A stretch of DNA of 35,000 bases. It comes from Symbiodinium natans (lineage: Eukaryota > Sar > Dinophyceae > Suessiales > Symbiodiniaceae). This document shows positions 1-10,699 of the stretch, in pieces. The stretch is taken from contig CAJNDS010001613.1 in the NCBI GenBank assembly GCA_905221605.1, forward strand, positions 431,185 to 466,184, read 5' to 3'. Each line of letters opens with the position of its first letter. Within the stretch, counting starts at the first letter, position 1. Under the pieces are notes generated by a model. It was not told where the DNA came from, searched no databases, and saw nothing but the letters and a program-made list of their open reading frames with translations. The position numbers and the translations under genes were made by a program.

Positions 1-2114
1 AAACTGTATGCCGGAGCCCAACCTGCCTAACCGCAGATCTCGGAAGAACCCTCCGTCCTAAACCGCCCCAAGCCTTGCACTATCTTACGCTCTTTCAACT
101 CAGAAGAATCCTCGAGACCCGACCTGAAAAATTCCTTAACCCCCAAGTCCAGCGAGAAAGGGAAGGCGGCCACGTGTGGTTTTCGAGGCCGAGCATCCTG
201 TTGAACACCGGCGTGAACCTCATGGCTGCCTGGTTCTGACATTTTTGTTTTTTTTTTGAGTTTAGGGTTTAAGGTTTAGGGTTTAGGGTTTAGGGTTTAG
301 GGTTGGGGAGCGGGGGGGCGGGGGAGGGGGTTCTACCCCTCTTTTGCATGATATCGGAGAATCCTAAAACCCAATCTTAAGCCCATACTAAAGCCCTGAC
401 ACCCAACGCCCTGCAACCCAAGACGCCCTGAACAGCCCTTAGAAAGCGTATTTTCCAGCGAGGAGCGGACGCAGTTGATGCTGAGCCTTGCTGTGCGGAT
501 CCTCCCATGGTGCGACTGGCTATGCCCAGGTTGCGAACAAGCCCTCAACCCCAAAATATGAATCCTCCTTCGGGGAAACCCAGCAGCTAATGTATCCTGG
601 GGGGGAGGTGGTGTAGGTTTCTTGTGTGTGGGTGTAGTGATCCTAAAGCCCTTAAAATCCGAAGCCCCCGAAGCCTAGACACCTTAAACCTGAAACCCTG
701 AGCCCTCAATCCGACATCGCCGAAGCCCTCACGAACTCTGAGCATGAAGTCTCGGGCGAACCCTGCACCGACTCTTATCCCGCACACAAGTTTCTTAGAG
801 CTACTCAGAGTCCCCTACGGGATTCGACACACCCGAGCTTCTAGATACATACCCTAAATACCCTAAATGCCTCAAATTCATTCCTTAGAAGGGGGGCGGC
901 AGTTGACATACCCTGGGTTCCGTCAACCTCGAACGGTTTAGGGTTTAGGGTTTAGGGTTTAGGGTTTAGGTGTTGAAGGTGACCTTGCACAGGAAGCCAT
1001 GCGGGGCGCTTGCTGCCCTGGGGGTCTGTATTTGAGAGAATACGTAGAGAATGTACAGGAATTCAAGCACATGCAACTAAAGCAGAACTTAGCAGACTAT
1101 CGTTCGGGTCGCGAACCATGAGCGAGTTGCAACATTTGTGCTTGCCATTTTCCGGCCCTCCAAGCCTTGAGTTTGCACTTGTACCTGAAGCACATGGAAC
1201 ACTGTGGGCCCTGAAGCAACATGAAACGCGTGTCGATGCATTCCCCAATCGGACATACTGCTTGCTTGTTCAGTAGTGGAGAAGGTAAGTGCAACCATTT
1301 CTCTAAATACCCTGCAACCTGAACCTGAGCTTACATCATGGCTGCTAGGCTTGAGCGTGGTCATCTTGCATGACGTGAGCCGCGGACGCAGGGGAGGGGT
1401 CTTAAAGTTAGAGGGGGTTCAGGTTCACCTACCCCCTAAACCCTAAACCCTAAACCCTAAACCCTAAACCCTAAACCCTAAACCCTAAACCCTAAACCCT
1501 AAACCCTAAACCCTAAACCCTAAACCCTAAACCCTAAACCCTAAACCCTAGGGGTAGAGCAGGATTCTCTGCCTTGCAGGTTTCCGTTTTGATTGGCGTT
1601 GTATTGTGAAGCCAAGACCCGAAAGTTTCAAGCCACCAACAGACAAAAAAACCGGCTTGGGTGACGAAACCCGAAACCTCAAGCCGTTCCGAGCTTCCGG
1701 ATTCCTAGAAAAGAAAAACTGTATAGGCTGTTCTTTTGTACTCTACAGCATGAGCTAAGGATTTCAGAAGTCGCCAGGAAACCCCAGTCCATGCAAAGGA
1801 AGGGAGAAGCTGAACCCTAAACCCTAAACCCTAAAACCCAAAACTTCCTCATGAAGCTGTAAACCCTAAAAACCCAAAACTTACTCAGGAAGCTAAATAC
1901 CCTAAACCCTGAACCCTAAACCCTCAAGCCCCCTGTAACTTGAAATCATTTAGAAGCATCCAAAAAACGAAACTCCTCGAAACTTTCCCCGGACCTGAAC
2001 CCTTGATAATTTCAATAAACCCTAAACCCGAAACCCTAAACCCTAAACCCTAAACCCTAAACCCTAAACCCTAAACCCTAAACCCTAAACCCTAAACCCT
2101 AAACCCATCCTCAG
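1..2114. other. Arrays and unidentified sequence, no supported gene
   Basis: This stretch holds TTTAGGG arrays at about 258-304 and 936-970 and CCCTAAA arrays at about 1433-1549 and 2018-2105, with degenerate copies between them. The rest is unique sequence in which I recognise no protein. A 31-nt segment at 993-1023 has an AG|G acceptor and a GT donor and could be a small exon (KPCGALAALG), but nothing supports it independently. Open frames on both strands here look like chance products. Confidence 0.6.
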
Positions 2115-2214
2115 GAAGCTGCATTGTGGATACGCGCAGTACGTCGCTGTGCTCGCGCTGCTCGTGGCTGGAGCCGGTTACGGTGGCATGAGCCCGGTGA
2201 CAGCATGCTTGGAG
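2115..2214 (+). CDS. Candidate exon with a transmembrane-like segment
   Basis: The exon lies between a CCCTAAA array (acceptor ctcag|G) and a TTTAGGG array (donor GAG|GTGAGG). The frame starting with one leftover G encodes KLHCGYAQYVAVLALLVAG and onward, with a likely membrane helix. Another frame is also open, so frame choice rests on the hydrophobic pattern and codon third positions. Confidence 0.45.
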
Positions 2215-5200
2215 GTGAGGCTTGTTTAGGGTTTAGGGTTTAGGGTTTAGGGTTTGGGGTTTAGGGTTTAGGGTTTAGGGGAGGCTTATTGAGGGAACTT
2301 TCGGGCTTTCAGAGGAACTATATCCTCCTTGGGAACTATTTTTTATTTATATAAAACCCAAGAGGATTTGAAAATATTATTTTCATTAAGGTTCTAAGGG
2401 GAGCATAGGGTAGGGTACCATAGGATACCACAGGGTACCATAGGGTACCCCAGAGATGAAAGTCAAAATACTCTTGATCGAAATGTAATTTTATTCCCCA
2501 AGGTCAGGTTAGGAGGGATCCCACAGTTTAGGGTTTAGGGTTTAGGGTTTAGGGTTTAGCGTTTAGGGTTTAGGGTTTAGGGTTTGGGGTTTAGGGTTTG
2601 GGGTTTAGGGTTTAGGGTAAGCCCCAGACCAGGTACGGCGTCCATCTTCAATGTCCACGGCCTTCTCCTGATTTTCTGCTGCCACCCAGTTCATTTCGGT
2701 TGGGGCTCTGCCGGGCAATAGGGTGCAGTCGGTACAGTCGGTACAGTGTAATGCTGCAAGCAGTCCGATGCTTGGTGGATTCGCCGTTGGGTTATGATGA
2801 AGCAAGAGTTTTTTCAGCGCGCCCCTGTTCACAACATCCACATCCAAAATTGTGACATGGCGTAGAGGCTGGCCAGATCTCATGAAATGCGGCTTGAGGG
2901 TTTAGGGTTTAGGGCGTGATTCCCCAAACCCCCACACCTTCGAAAGTGCTTCGGGGGGTGTGCAATAAGTGGGTTTAGGGGTTTAGGCTCTTCCCTTTGT
3001 GAGGCATTCTTCTGGAAGTGATGGAAGATGTGCTGGTGCATCTGCTGCCACGCAGCGACTACTGGCGGCGCAGGCACAAGCGGGATTTGGGGGATTTGGG
3101 AGTTTTGGGGGGACCGCAACACACAGGGGGACTAATCTGTGACTAAAGTAAATAAAGCTTCCTAGACGGCAGGTTTATTTGAGGGGCCCGAAGGCCCCCC
3201 TCGAACTAAAGCTTTTCTCGAGGTGATGTCTTTTGGGCTACCGAGTTGCTCCAAGGGCGGGGCCTTTCAAGGGCCTCCTTAGGGTTTACAGATTTGGGTT
3301 TAGCGTGGCTTTTGCGTCGCTTGACCCTCATATTTCGGGATTTGAAGCTGCCGTGGATGCTAAGCGACCCAAACCTAGATTAAGGCACCCAACGCCCCGA
3401 AAAACCCACACCCGAAACTCAACATGGGGCCGGCGGAAAACGAACTCCAACGCCTGTGACTTGGGTCTTAGCAGTCGAACCCGAGAATCTAGGGGCCCAA
3501 AGCCCTGTTTAGCACGACATTGTGTGAGGCTATCTCCTTACTACGAGAAGCAGCCGCTGATGCACCCGAAACAGCTCGTGCAACGCGGTTCAACCGGAGA
3601 TGCCCCTGAGTTTTGGGGACGTTTGGAGGCTTCGGAGGTTTGGCTTAGGGTTTAGGGTTTAGGGTTTAGGGTTTAGGGTTTAGGGTTTAGGGTTAGCGGG
3701 AATTGTGGACCTCTTTTGTGTTTCTCAGGGGCAAGGTGATACTTGGATTCTTTTTGACCACCCTAGGGCCCTAGAAGCCCTGGAACATATTTCCCATAGC
3801 TGTTGATCACTCTTGTGGTTGCAACATGAACCCAAACCCTAAACCCTAAACCCCAAACCCCAAACCCCAAACCCTAAACCCTAAACCCTAAGCCCTAAGC
3901 CCTAAGCCCTAAGCCCTAAACCCTAAGCCCTAAACCCTGAACCCTGAACCCTAAACCCTAAACCCTAAGCCCTGAACCCTGAACCCTGAGCCCTGAACCC
4001 TAAACCCTAAACCCTAAACCCTAAACCCTAAACCCTAAACCCTAAACCCTAAACCCTAAACCGTCCTCAGGCTCATCGACCATCAAGGCAGCAACTTCGA
4101 TGCAGTGCCGCTGGCTCTGCACGGTCAGCGATCGCTCGACCTAGCCGAGGCTGCCTTCACTCTAGGGGTTTTGGGGTTTAGGGTTTAGGGGTTTTAGGGT
4201 TTAGGTTTAGGGGTTTTAGGTTTAGGGGTTTTAGGTTTAGGGTTTAGGGTTTAGGGTTTAGGGTTTAGGGTTTAGGGTTTAGGGTTTTGCGGTTTAGGGG
4301 ATTTCGGCTTGATGGTTTATAGGGTGGCGGGCTTGCGGCTTGAGCTGGCCCCCCCCCCCCCCCCCCCCCCCCCCCGTGGGGCCACAAGAACCGTGCTGAA
4401 ATGCGCTGAAGCTCTGTAGCAAGGCTACAAGGGTTTAGGGTTTGGGTGCTTGGGGTTTGGAGGGTTTAGGGTTCAGGGTTTAGGGTTTAGGGTTTAGGGT
4501 TTAGGCATGGCCTGGCAAGCTGGCCCCTGTCAGGTCTGCTTGCTCATGTGGCCAAGCTCGCTGTTCACGTATGTGCTCATGACGCTTCTGCTAGGAGCCG
4601 ACAACTTCCCCCTAAACCCTAACCCCTAAACCCTAAACCCTAAACCCTAAACCCTAAACCCTAAACCCTCAACCCTCAACCCTCAACCCTCAACCCTAAA
4701 CATGAAACCTGGAGTGGGTCTGTCTAGACCCTGCATGATGAGCCCTTGACAAGGACGTCAAACCCTTGAACCTAACCCTGAGCCCTAAAACCGGTGAGAC
4801 GAAACTCTACGTCCCTAAACCCTAAACCCTAAACCCTAGACCCAAAACTCCCCCTAAAACGCCCAGGCCTTGGAGATGATCGCCCAAACACCCTGTACTT
4901 AGGCCCTCGAATCTCTGGATGACCCTAAGGGCCCCTCACCATCCCCAAACCTTCTAAAAACCCCCCCTCACCATCCCCAAACCTTTTAAAACACCAACAC
5001 CCCAAGCGAAGTCCTGTCCGATCTCGCAGCACGAAGTTGGGCATCAAGGCAGCTACACCCTAAACCCTAAACGGACTTAAACCCCTTACCCTTCAAGCGG
5101 AGCCGAAGGAGCTGGCTACGTGCACGGTGTTTGTGATGCACCTATCCCGCGTGAGTTGCGGGTGCTTGATGCATTGATTTGGGAAACTCCGCTACGCTGC

Positions 5201-5243
5201 GCCTGACCCTTTATCAACTCCCCAGGTGCATCTGGGGCAGTAG
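2115..5243 (+). CDS. Candidate split gene, unidentified membrane protein (3' part)
   Basis: Five candidate exons on the + strand could form the end of one gene: 2115-2214, 4071-4149, 4534-4596, 5103-5150 and 5226-5243. Conceptual translation gives a hydrophobic segment (YVAVLALLVAGAGYGG), a polar exon (LIDHQGSNFDAVPLAL), a second hydrophobic exon (MWPSSLFTYVLMTLLLG), then ATCTVFVMHLSR and a TAG stop. Acceptors are mostly ctcag or gtcag. The last intron (5151-5225) is short, free of arrays, and has a textbook GTGAGT donor and a pyrimidine-rich acceptor. Phases agree from exon 2 to the end; exon 1 joins exon 2 in phase only if a GA donor at 2217 is used. I do not recognise the family. A transporter or channel is possible from the hydrophobic stretches, but that is inference. 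The 5' end is not found. Confidence 0.35.
2215..4070. repeat. Array-rich interval between candidate exons
   Basis: It starts with TTTAGGG arrays (2225-2280, 2526-2618, 3643-3693) and ends with a long CCCTAAA array (3830-4062) rich in CCCTAAG and CCCTGAA variants. At 2405-2453 there is a short tandem repeat with a unit near AGGGTACCAT. A minus-strand open stretch at 2620-2883 and a plus-strand one at about 2986-3150 resemble coding sequence in composition, but I recognise no domain in either. An imperfect hairpin of GGGGCCC and GGCCCCCC lies near 3182-3203. Confidence 0.6.
4071..4149 (+). CDS. Candidate exon LIDHQGSNFDAVPLALHGQR
   Basis: It has acceptor cctcag|G right after a CCCTAAA array and a possible GC donor GAG|GCTGCC before a TTTAGGG array. 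The 79 nt give one leftover base plus 26 codons. The product is unknown. Confidence 0.45.
4150..4533. repeat. TTTAGGG arrays with a 27-nt poly-C tract
   Basis: TTTAGGG arrays lie at 4166-4290 and 4462-4505. Between them an uninterrupted run of 27 C (4349-4375) is followed by GTGGGGCCAC. No gene is seen in the spacer. Confidence 0.75.
4534..4596 (+). CDS. Candidate hydrophobic exon
   Basis: Acceptor ctgtcag|GTC and a possible GC donor GGA|GCCGAC bound 21 codons, with the strongly hydrophobic MWPSSLFTYVLMTLLLG. It is in phase with the exon at 4071-4149. The flanking arrays (TTTAGGG before, CCCTAAA after) are the reverse of the usual pattern, which lowers confidence. Confidence 0.35.
5103..5150 (+). 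CDS. Candidate exon with a canonical GTGAGT donor
   Basis: It encodes PKELATCTVFVMHLSR and is followed at once by GTGAGT. The acceptor may be cggag|CCG (used here) or tcaag at 5097. Confidence 0.4.
5226..5243 (+). CDS. Candidate terminal exon with stop
   Basis: After the acceptor caactccccag, the phase-0 frame reads VHLGQ then TAG. Together with 5103-5150 it would close the upstream gene. Confidence 0.3.
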   Translation: MHLGQ

Positions 5244-5772
5244 TTCAAAGGCTCCATGGAGGAGCGTGTCTGGGCAAACGCGGTAAACATGACATGCAAA
5301 GCAAAAGGGAAGCAACGTGCCATGAATGGAACTGAAGGATCCTCGATTTGTATTCAGGCTTCACCTTGCATCACCACACAACATAGGCTACCGCCCCAAA
5401 GGCTGAAAGGTCTTCGAAGGTTTCAGCAAAGCTGGAGTCCGAAGAAGTTGCTGCGGTCGTTGGTGATTTCAATGCTGGCAGTCAGGGATTCTGAGCCCAT
5501 GGTGAAAAAACCCTAAACCCTAAACCCTAAACCCTCAAACCCTAAACCCTAAACCCTAAAACCCTAAACCCTAAACTCCTAAACCCTAAACCCTAAACCC
5601 TGAACCCTAAGCCCTGAACCCTAAACCCTAAACCCTAAACCCTGAACCCTAAACTGCCGAGAGCGCCGCTGTCCATTTGCATGGGTGCTCGAGGCTTCAA
5701 CCGAGGTCCCCGACCGAGTGTCTCGACAGAACGGTGAGGGAGGGTAAAGCCTCCCGGTAGACGGGCCTGCAG
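5244..5772. repeat. Unique sequence and a CCCTAAA array
   Basis: No recognisable protein is present in 5244-5505. A CCCTAAA array with variants fills about 5508-5655. An ATG at 5691 is followed by 17 codons and a good GTGAGG donor at 5743, so a short first exon is possible but unsupported. Confidence 0.5.
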
Positions 5773-5830
5773 TGACTGGCTTCGCTTCAGAGCAGGACCC
5801 CAACACCCGCACCGTTGGCGCCGTCGTGTG
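5773..5830 (+). CDS. Candidate exon TGFASEQDPNTRTVGAVV
   Basis: Acceptor gcctgcag and donor TG|GTTTTT bound 58 nt; the frame shown keeps a natural composition. Its end phase (2) fits the candidate exon at 6631-6723. The product is unknown. The open frame continues into GC-rich low-complexity DNA, which I do not count as coding. Confidence 0.35.
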
Positions 5831-6630
5831 GTTTTTGGGGTCGGGCCCCCCCCCCGGGCGGCCTGGGGTCCCAGGCTGGCAGATTCCAGGGACCCCCCCC
5901 CTTCTGGGCCCGTTCAGGGGGGGGCTCTTGCCGTTTAATCCGGGACAGGTCTCTGTCTCCTGAGACCCTGGGACCCGACCCCGCTGGGCCCCCCTTCTGG
6001 TTGTGGGATCTATTCAAATTTCTGCAGACCCTACCGAAGCTCCTGCCGCCTGGCACGCCTTGAGGACCTCCAAACCTGCCTTTTCTCTTTTCTGGAACCC
6101 TTTTCTGGGACCTTGCCTTTGCAAACTATTTAGGGGCTGGCTTCCCCCTGCCGCTTTGCTGCCCTAAGGCTGCATGAAGCTCCGCGATGCAGGATTTGCC
6201 CAGACCGTAGAGAAAAATGTTGGTATTTTAGTATTGCAATCGACGGTTTTGGGCACCCCTCCATTTTACTCCGTGAAAGCTCCAAGAAGCCTACGATCCA
6301 CTGACAGGCTCCACAAAGCTCAGGAGGCCCCACCCTGCTCTTTTTGTATAAAGCAAGAAAGCCCCCCTTGAGGGGGGTTTGGAGGGTGAACCCTAAACCC
6401 TAAATGAGAATAGTTTGGGTGGTTGGGGTGGGACTACATGCTAACGCAAGCGAGCGGCCCGGGTGGTTTTAGCACCAGCGAGCTTTCCTTCTATACACCC
6501 TAAACCCTAAACCCTAAACCCTAAACCCTAAACCCTAAACCCTAAACCCTAAACCCTAAACCCTAAACCCTAAACCCTAAACCCTAAACCCTAAACCCTA
6601 AACCCTAAACCCTAAACCCTAAACCACCAG
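5831..6630. repeat. GC-rich low-complexity block and CCCTAAA array
   Basis: About 5831-6060 consists of C and G runs and is open on both strands, which marks composition rather than genes. 6061-6380 is unique sequence with no recognised protein. A clean CCCTAAA array of about 18 units spans 6497-6625. Confidence 0.65.
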
Positions 6631-6723
6631 GCCTTGTGGGGTTGTAGCTCTTGCTCTGCTTGTCAGCGTGGGAACTCCTTCCGCAAGCCGCTCCTTCCGT
6701 GGAGCGCGACGATGCTCTTTGTG
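6631..6723 (+). CDS. Candidate exon with a signal-anchor-like stretch
   Basis: Acceptor ccaccag|G follows a CCCTAAA array and the donor is TG|GTTTAA. The phase-2 frame encodes CGVVALALLVSVGTPSASRS, hydrophobic then Ser/Arg rich. It is phase-compatible with 5773-5830. A second frame is also open, so this is only a candidate. Confidence 0.35.
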
Positions 6724-7280
6724 GTTTAAGAACACTGAACCCTAAACCCTAAACCCTAAACCCTAAACCCTAAACCCTAAACCCTAAACCCTAAGCCCTA
6801 AGCCCTAAACCCTAAACCCTAGACCCTAAACCCTAAACCCTAAACCCTAAACCCTACAAACCCGAAATGTTCTCCGGCCATTTTGCCTCTGGTCGACTGC
6901 AGCTCCCTCCCAAGACGAGGCGACCTTTCACCGGGATGATTTAGGATTCAGGGATTATAGGGTTTAGGGTTTAGGGTTTAGGGATTAGGGTTTGGGTTTG
7001 ACAACTTGGGATGGGTTGCCTCAATTGAGGCTCCCTGCTTTTGAAGTGTCGCTGCATTGCGAATGCCCTCGGACGCCTGGAGGATGTGCAGGGACCGGCG
7101 CCCTGTCCTCGGTGTCTGTGATTTCAATGTCTAGGGAACTCTGCACGCGCTCGCCTCCCGAAGGGAAGCATTTTCAGGACCAGCACGTGCACCACAGCTG
7201 ACTAAAACGAGACCGCCTCGCTCACCGAAAAGGGTGCCGCTACGTATCTCGACGTAGTCAGACCCATTCTGGGTTTGGGC
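6724..7280. other. CCCTAAA to TTTAGGG switch, then unique sequence
   Basis: CCCTAAA repeats fill 6738-6857 and TTTAGGG repeats 6958-6992. The segment between has a good acceptor (gtcgactgcag at 6897) and could hold a short exon (SQDEATFHR in one frame), by analogy with other orientation switches. 6995-7280 is unique sequence without a recognised gene. Confidence 0.4.
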
Positions 7281-7422
7281 ACTTGGAGGTTCATGGTACT
7301 TATTAACCAATTATAACTGCGCTTGTAACCCACTTGTAAGCCCCTGAAGTTGCCTAATATGGTTAGAAGTACAGTTATAAGTACAGTTATACGTGGTTAC
7401 TAAGTACCATGAACCTCCAAGT
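7281..7422. mobile_element. MITE-like palindromic element, copy 1
   Basis: The 142-bp element has perfect 22-bp terminal inverted repeats beginning ACTTGGAGGTTCATGG; with mismatches the pairing extends to about 40 bp per arm. The centre is AT-rich and non-coding. A related copy lies at 13016-13160. No target-site duplication is obvious. It is a non-autonomous inverted-repeat element, superfamily unknown. Confidence 0.8.
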
Positions 7423-7498
7423 AAGACATGACTTCTGCACTGTGCGATGCTGGTGCTTGCGGATTCCTTTGCATGATCTCCTCCCGAGCAAGACCTAA

Positions 7499-7990
7499 TT
7501 ACGTCACGGTCTTTGCAATATCCGTATCTTTCTCTGGACTGCTCGCTTGGTTTGCACGTAGCTTGAAGGCACGACGGCAGATTTTGAGTTCGTCTCGTTC
7601 CTGTCGTTGGAGCTCTGCAATAAGTTCTTCATTGCAAGGTATCTTCTGCAGTTGAGTCTTATGGCTTTCTGCGTGGCCTTCAGGTAACCCGGGACGAGGC
7701 CAATTGGGGCTTTCTCGCATTAAACGGATGAGTTGTTCTTCGCGGAACGGTTCGGTGAATTCGTGAATCAGTTGGGTGACTGATCTCTATATGCGCTTTC
7801 CCTTCCAGAAGTATACATGATCGCCTGCTTGCAAGGTGATGTTCTTGTCGCATGGGTGTGCGTTTACTTGTGCCAGGGTGTCCTTCATGAAGTCGTTGGG
7901 AATCGTGGCGGGTGACCTTGTATGCTCATAGAGGAAATCCAAAATCTGGGCCCGTTTTCGGGGCCTGGAATAAAGCTGCCTTTTGGAACC
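7499..7990 (-). pseudogene. Decayed retroelement-like reading frame
   Basis: Read on the minus strand, the frame is open across this stretch except for one in-frame stop near 7789. Upstream of the stop it contains LQAGDHVYFWKGKR, which resembles the short basic/aromatic strand near the C-terminus of retrotransposon integrases. Downstream it continues for 73 codons with a charged, helix-like sequence (ELIAELQRQERDELKICRRA) to a TAA. It sits next to a MITE in the only long array-free block. Assignment to a retroelement is an inference from that one motif plus context; an unrelated host gene relic is possible. Confidence 0.35.
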
Positions 7991-8068
7991 TGTTTGAATT
8001 CAAAAGAAATACTGCAATCAACTCACAGAAAAACAAGATTTTCTATTTTCTGCTGTTTGCATCACCAC

Positions 8069-8512
8069 TCAAGAAAACAAAAACGAAGTCGATACGCGTG
8101 TTCTTGGCTGGCTAAACTGGTTTTCGGCTGGCGTTTCAAGACAAAGCAGTCTTGTCTTGTTCTCATACGATCTTTCTCGGACTGTGGAGGTCACCTCAGC
8201 TTCCTCACCCGCTTTGGGTAAACAATCCCTTCCACATCGACTGTTCATACATATGTTTGGCCTTTCCCTCTTCTTTTTCCAGCTGTGCCTCTTCATCTGC
8301 ACTCACCCCTTTTTGGGTGACCCAGTAATCCACACCAGGTGCACAACAGTTTGGCCAAAACTCATCATTCGGACCATTGTCCTCCACATCTGCATCCTCT
8401 CCCAGCTCCCCCAAACCCTGCATGTCTTCAATATCTCTACCTTTTTGATTGATTTTGCTGACCCTCTTTTTGGGTCTCCAAACCCACACACCTCACACCC
8501 GCACACTGACAC
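8069..8512 (-). pseudogene. Overlapping minus-strand open stretches, acid-rich
   Basis: Two minus-strand frames are open here. One has an acidic linker (GELGEDADVEDNGPNDEFW) followed by APGVDYW and a charged segment; the other continues beyond a frame change. This would fit a polyprotein linker of the neighbouring retroelement-like frame, broken by a frameshift, but no domain is recognised. Plus-strand frames over the same bases are low-complexity shadows. Confidence 0.25.
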
Positions 8513-8589
8513 TTGGTCACTCGAACACCAGAACCCAACCCACCTTTACCCACTTTGCACCCAGAAGTTTGCACACACCGCACTCTCTC

Positions 8590-8700
8590 TCTCTCACACA
8601 CACACACGCCCAAGAAAACAGCCAAACTCACACAACACACCACACCCAAACACCAAATCCACACACACACAAAATGACAGACAACACACACACACAGACG
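8590..8700 (+). repeat. CA-rich microsatellite
   Basis: CT and CA dinucleotide runs (CTCTCTCTCT, then several CACACACA stretches) cover this segment. Long open frames over it on both strands reflect the repeat. Confidence 0.8.
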
Positions 8701-8719
8701 CTGCAAGGTCACTTTGATA

Positions 8720-10699
8720 GTTTTGCTGTCTCTCTTTCACTAAGACTTCATCCCACAGCTTACACGCTGACACTTGCACTCAAACAGCAAGAACACCCAA
8801 CACGCACAATGCAATGAACTTTTGGCCAAAAACACATGTTTCAAAAACATTCTCAAAAAACGTGTTTTTTTGACTTGAGTGACTCGAGTCTTTTTTCCCG
8901 TGGATTTGGGTGAATTATGTTTTTTTGGTTGTGCGATCTTTGTTAGCTGACATGTCACAAGCAATGATTGATTCAAACAAAGATCTGAATTAAATTTCCA
9001 GATATATTTAAAACATATGATGGTTTTTTTGTATCTTTTTGAAAATGCGCGTAGGTGTCCTTTGGAAAGATTTTGGGTCAACTCTTCCCCTGGATCACCA
9101 CGTCCACACACACAAAACAGATTCTGTTGGGTGATCTGAAAAAGCGATTAGCAACTTCGAAAAAAACAAATGTCACTTGGAAGCACACAACTAAACTTTT
9201 AGTTGGAACAAAAAACCATCAAACGGAAATTCTAAAACCAATTTTGATTGTGCCTTGAAACAATCGACGAATTTCAAAAAACGAGAAGACAAAAGAGAAG
9301 GAATGTTTCACACCGACCGGCTAGACTGCCCAAGTAGATTGCTGACGCGTGAAGGGGCTCACCATAAAAAAGAAACAAAAAAAGAGAACACAACTCTGAA
9401 CCAAAACTTGCAAAGCTGGTTACAACATAACAAAGAACAGAAATGAGAGGTCGTTTGTTTTGTTTTTTTCAACATCAGCAAAGAACTGACATTGCAACAT
9501 CAGCGAAATAAACAATTTTCCCGAATTTCTGAAGTCTCCAAAAATGTTGAAACTCCTCAAAAACAAGACTTGATCAGTCAGATATGTTAAATACACTCTG
9601 GTGTTTCGCTTGCTTTGCTCGCACTTACCAACGTTTTGGTAAAACACTTTGCAGGTTTTAAACGGTTCGGTTCGGGCGTCGCGCGCAACATTGACAAATC
9701 AACACCACAGTTAAAATCGTCTCGTCCTGCAGTTGCTTTCTGTCCAAACGGCACTGTCAGAGGCTTTCCAAAACGCTTGTTTCAAGGCATTGAATTTTTC
9801 CAAGCTGCAGTTTCCACCGAGCCATTTTTCTAAACCTTGCGTTCTCAAACTTTGCCGTGTGGATTACATGAACTTACGATCAATTTTTTGTGGTTTTTGC
9901 TCGCTGGTGCTTGCTTGTTGCGTTCGTCTCGATCCGCTGTTAATTTTCAACCAAGAGACGTCGTCAAACTTTTTCAAAAATGCTTGTTTCAAGTGTTCTT
10001 GTTGACTCTGTACCCTCCTTTTCTCCTCTTCTAGTCAGCAGTGGCACTGTAAAGCTTAACAACTGCTGTTATTTTCTTTGTGTTGTTCTCTTCTTGGGCC
10101 AAAGAGGCCGGTAAGGCGTAAGATTAGGATGAGTCTCCATACTATTCCAAGCAGGCAGCGTTTGGCATGATTCCGAATTGCTATACTAATCAAAAGTTCA
10201 CATGAACCCCTAGGAGCAAAGCAAGCGTTGGTTGCGGGAAGTCAGTGGAAGCAAGAGTGGCCTTGTTGGCTCGTGACGTGTGCAGCCTCGCTGGGCGGAG
10301 CGGCACAAGTGCAACCCGGAAGAAACGGTGCAAATTTGTTGCAGATGTGCAGATGCAAGTCCCACTTATAATCACTTAGCATTACAAATGCGTCAGCCGC
10401 CTTTTCGTGCGCACCCATGTGCTCCGGTGCACAATCATGCAGGGTCATGCTCGAGAACCTTCTTCATGGGGGAGTTACATGCCTTGAGGTGTGCGAAGGG
10501 TTCCTTTCAACTGGAAAGAAGAGTGTCGCGCTTGCACGCTGCTTGCCTTCCAAGCAGAAGGTGGTAAACCCTTGAGCCATGTAGCAGCATGGGCATGTCG
10601 GCTGAAACTGAGTTTGGCCGTGGGTTGGTTCAATGTAGTTACCATATCGCAAGTGGCCCACATCGCCCAAATGCTCGCTTTCATGAAGATATGAATGAA
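8720..10699. other. AT-rich unique block, no recognised gene
   Basis: About 2 kb without telomere-like arrays and clearly richer in A/T than the surroundings, with several A and T runs. The short open frames on both strands show no motif I recognise. A CAAAGAGGCC motif at 10105 recurs near 29431 and 29555. Confidence 0.5.

Noticed and set aside
3233-3655. 140-codon open frame on the + strand
   Set aside because: No domain, biased composition, and it runs into a TTTAGGG array; probably chance.
4081-5053. 12-nt CATCAAGGCAGC shared by 4081-4092 and 5042-5053
   Set aside because: Too short to separate from chance; no longer similarity around it.
5787-6063. Open frames on both strands in GC-rich DNA
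   Set aside because: C/G runs avoid stops on both strands; Pro/Gly/Arg-rich translations show no motif.
6873-6893. Partial resemblance (TCCG.GCCATTTTG.CTC) to the dinoflagellate spliced leader
   Set aside because: Gapped and not joined to an exon; a second 9-nt resemblance at 23379 is within an intron. Too weak to call a relict leader.
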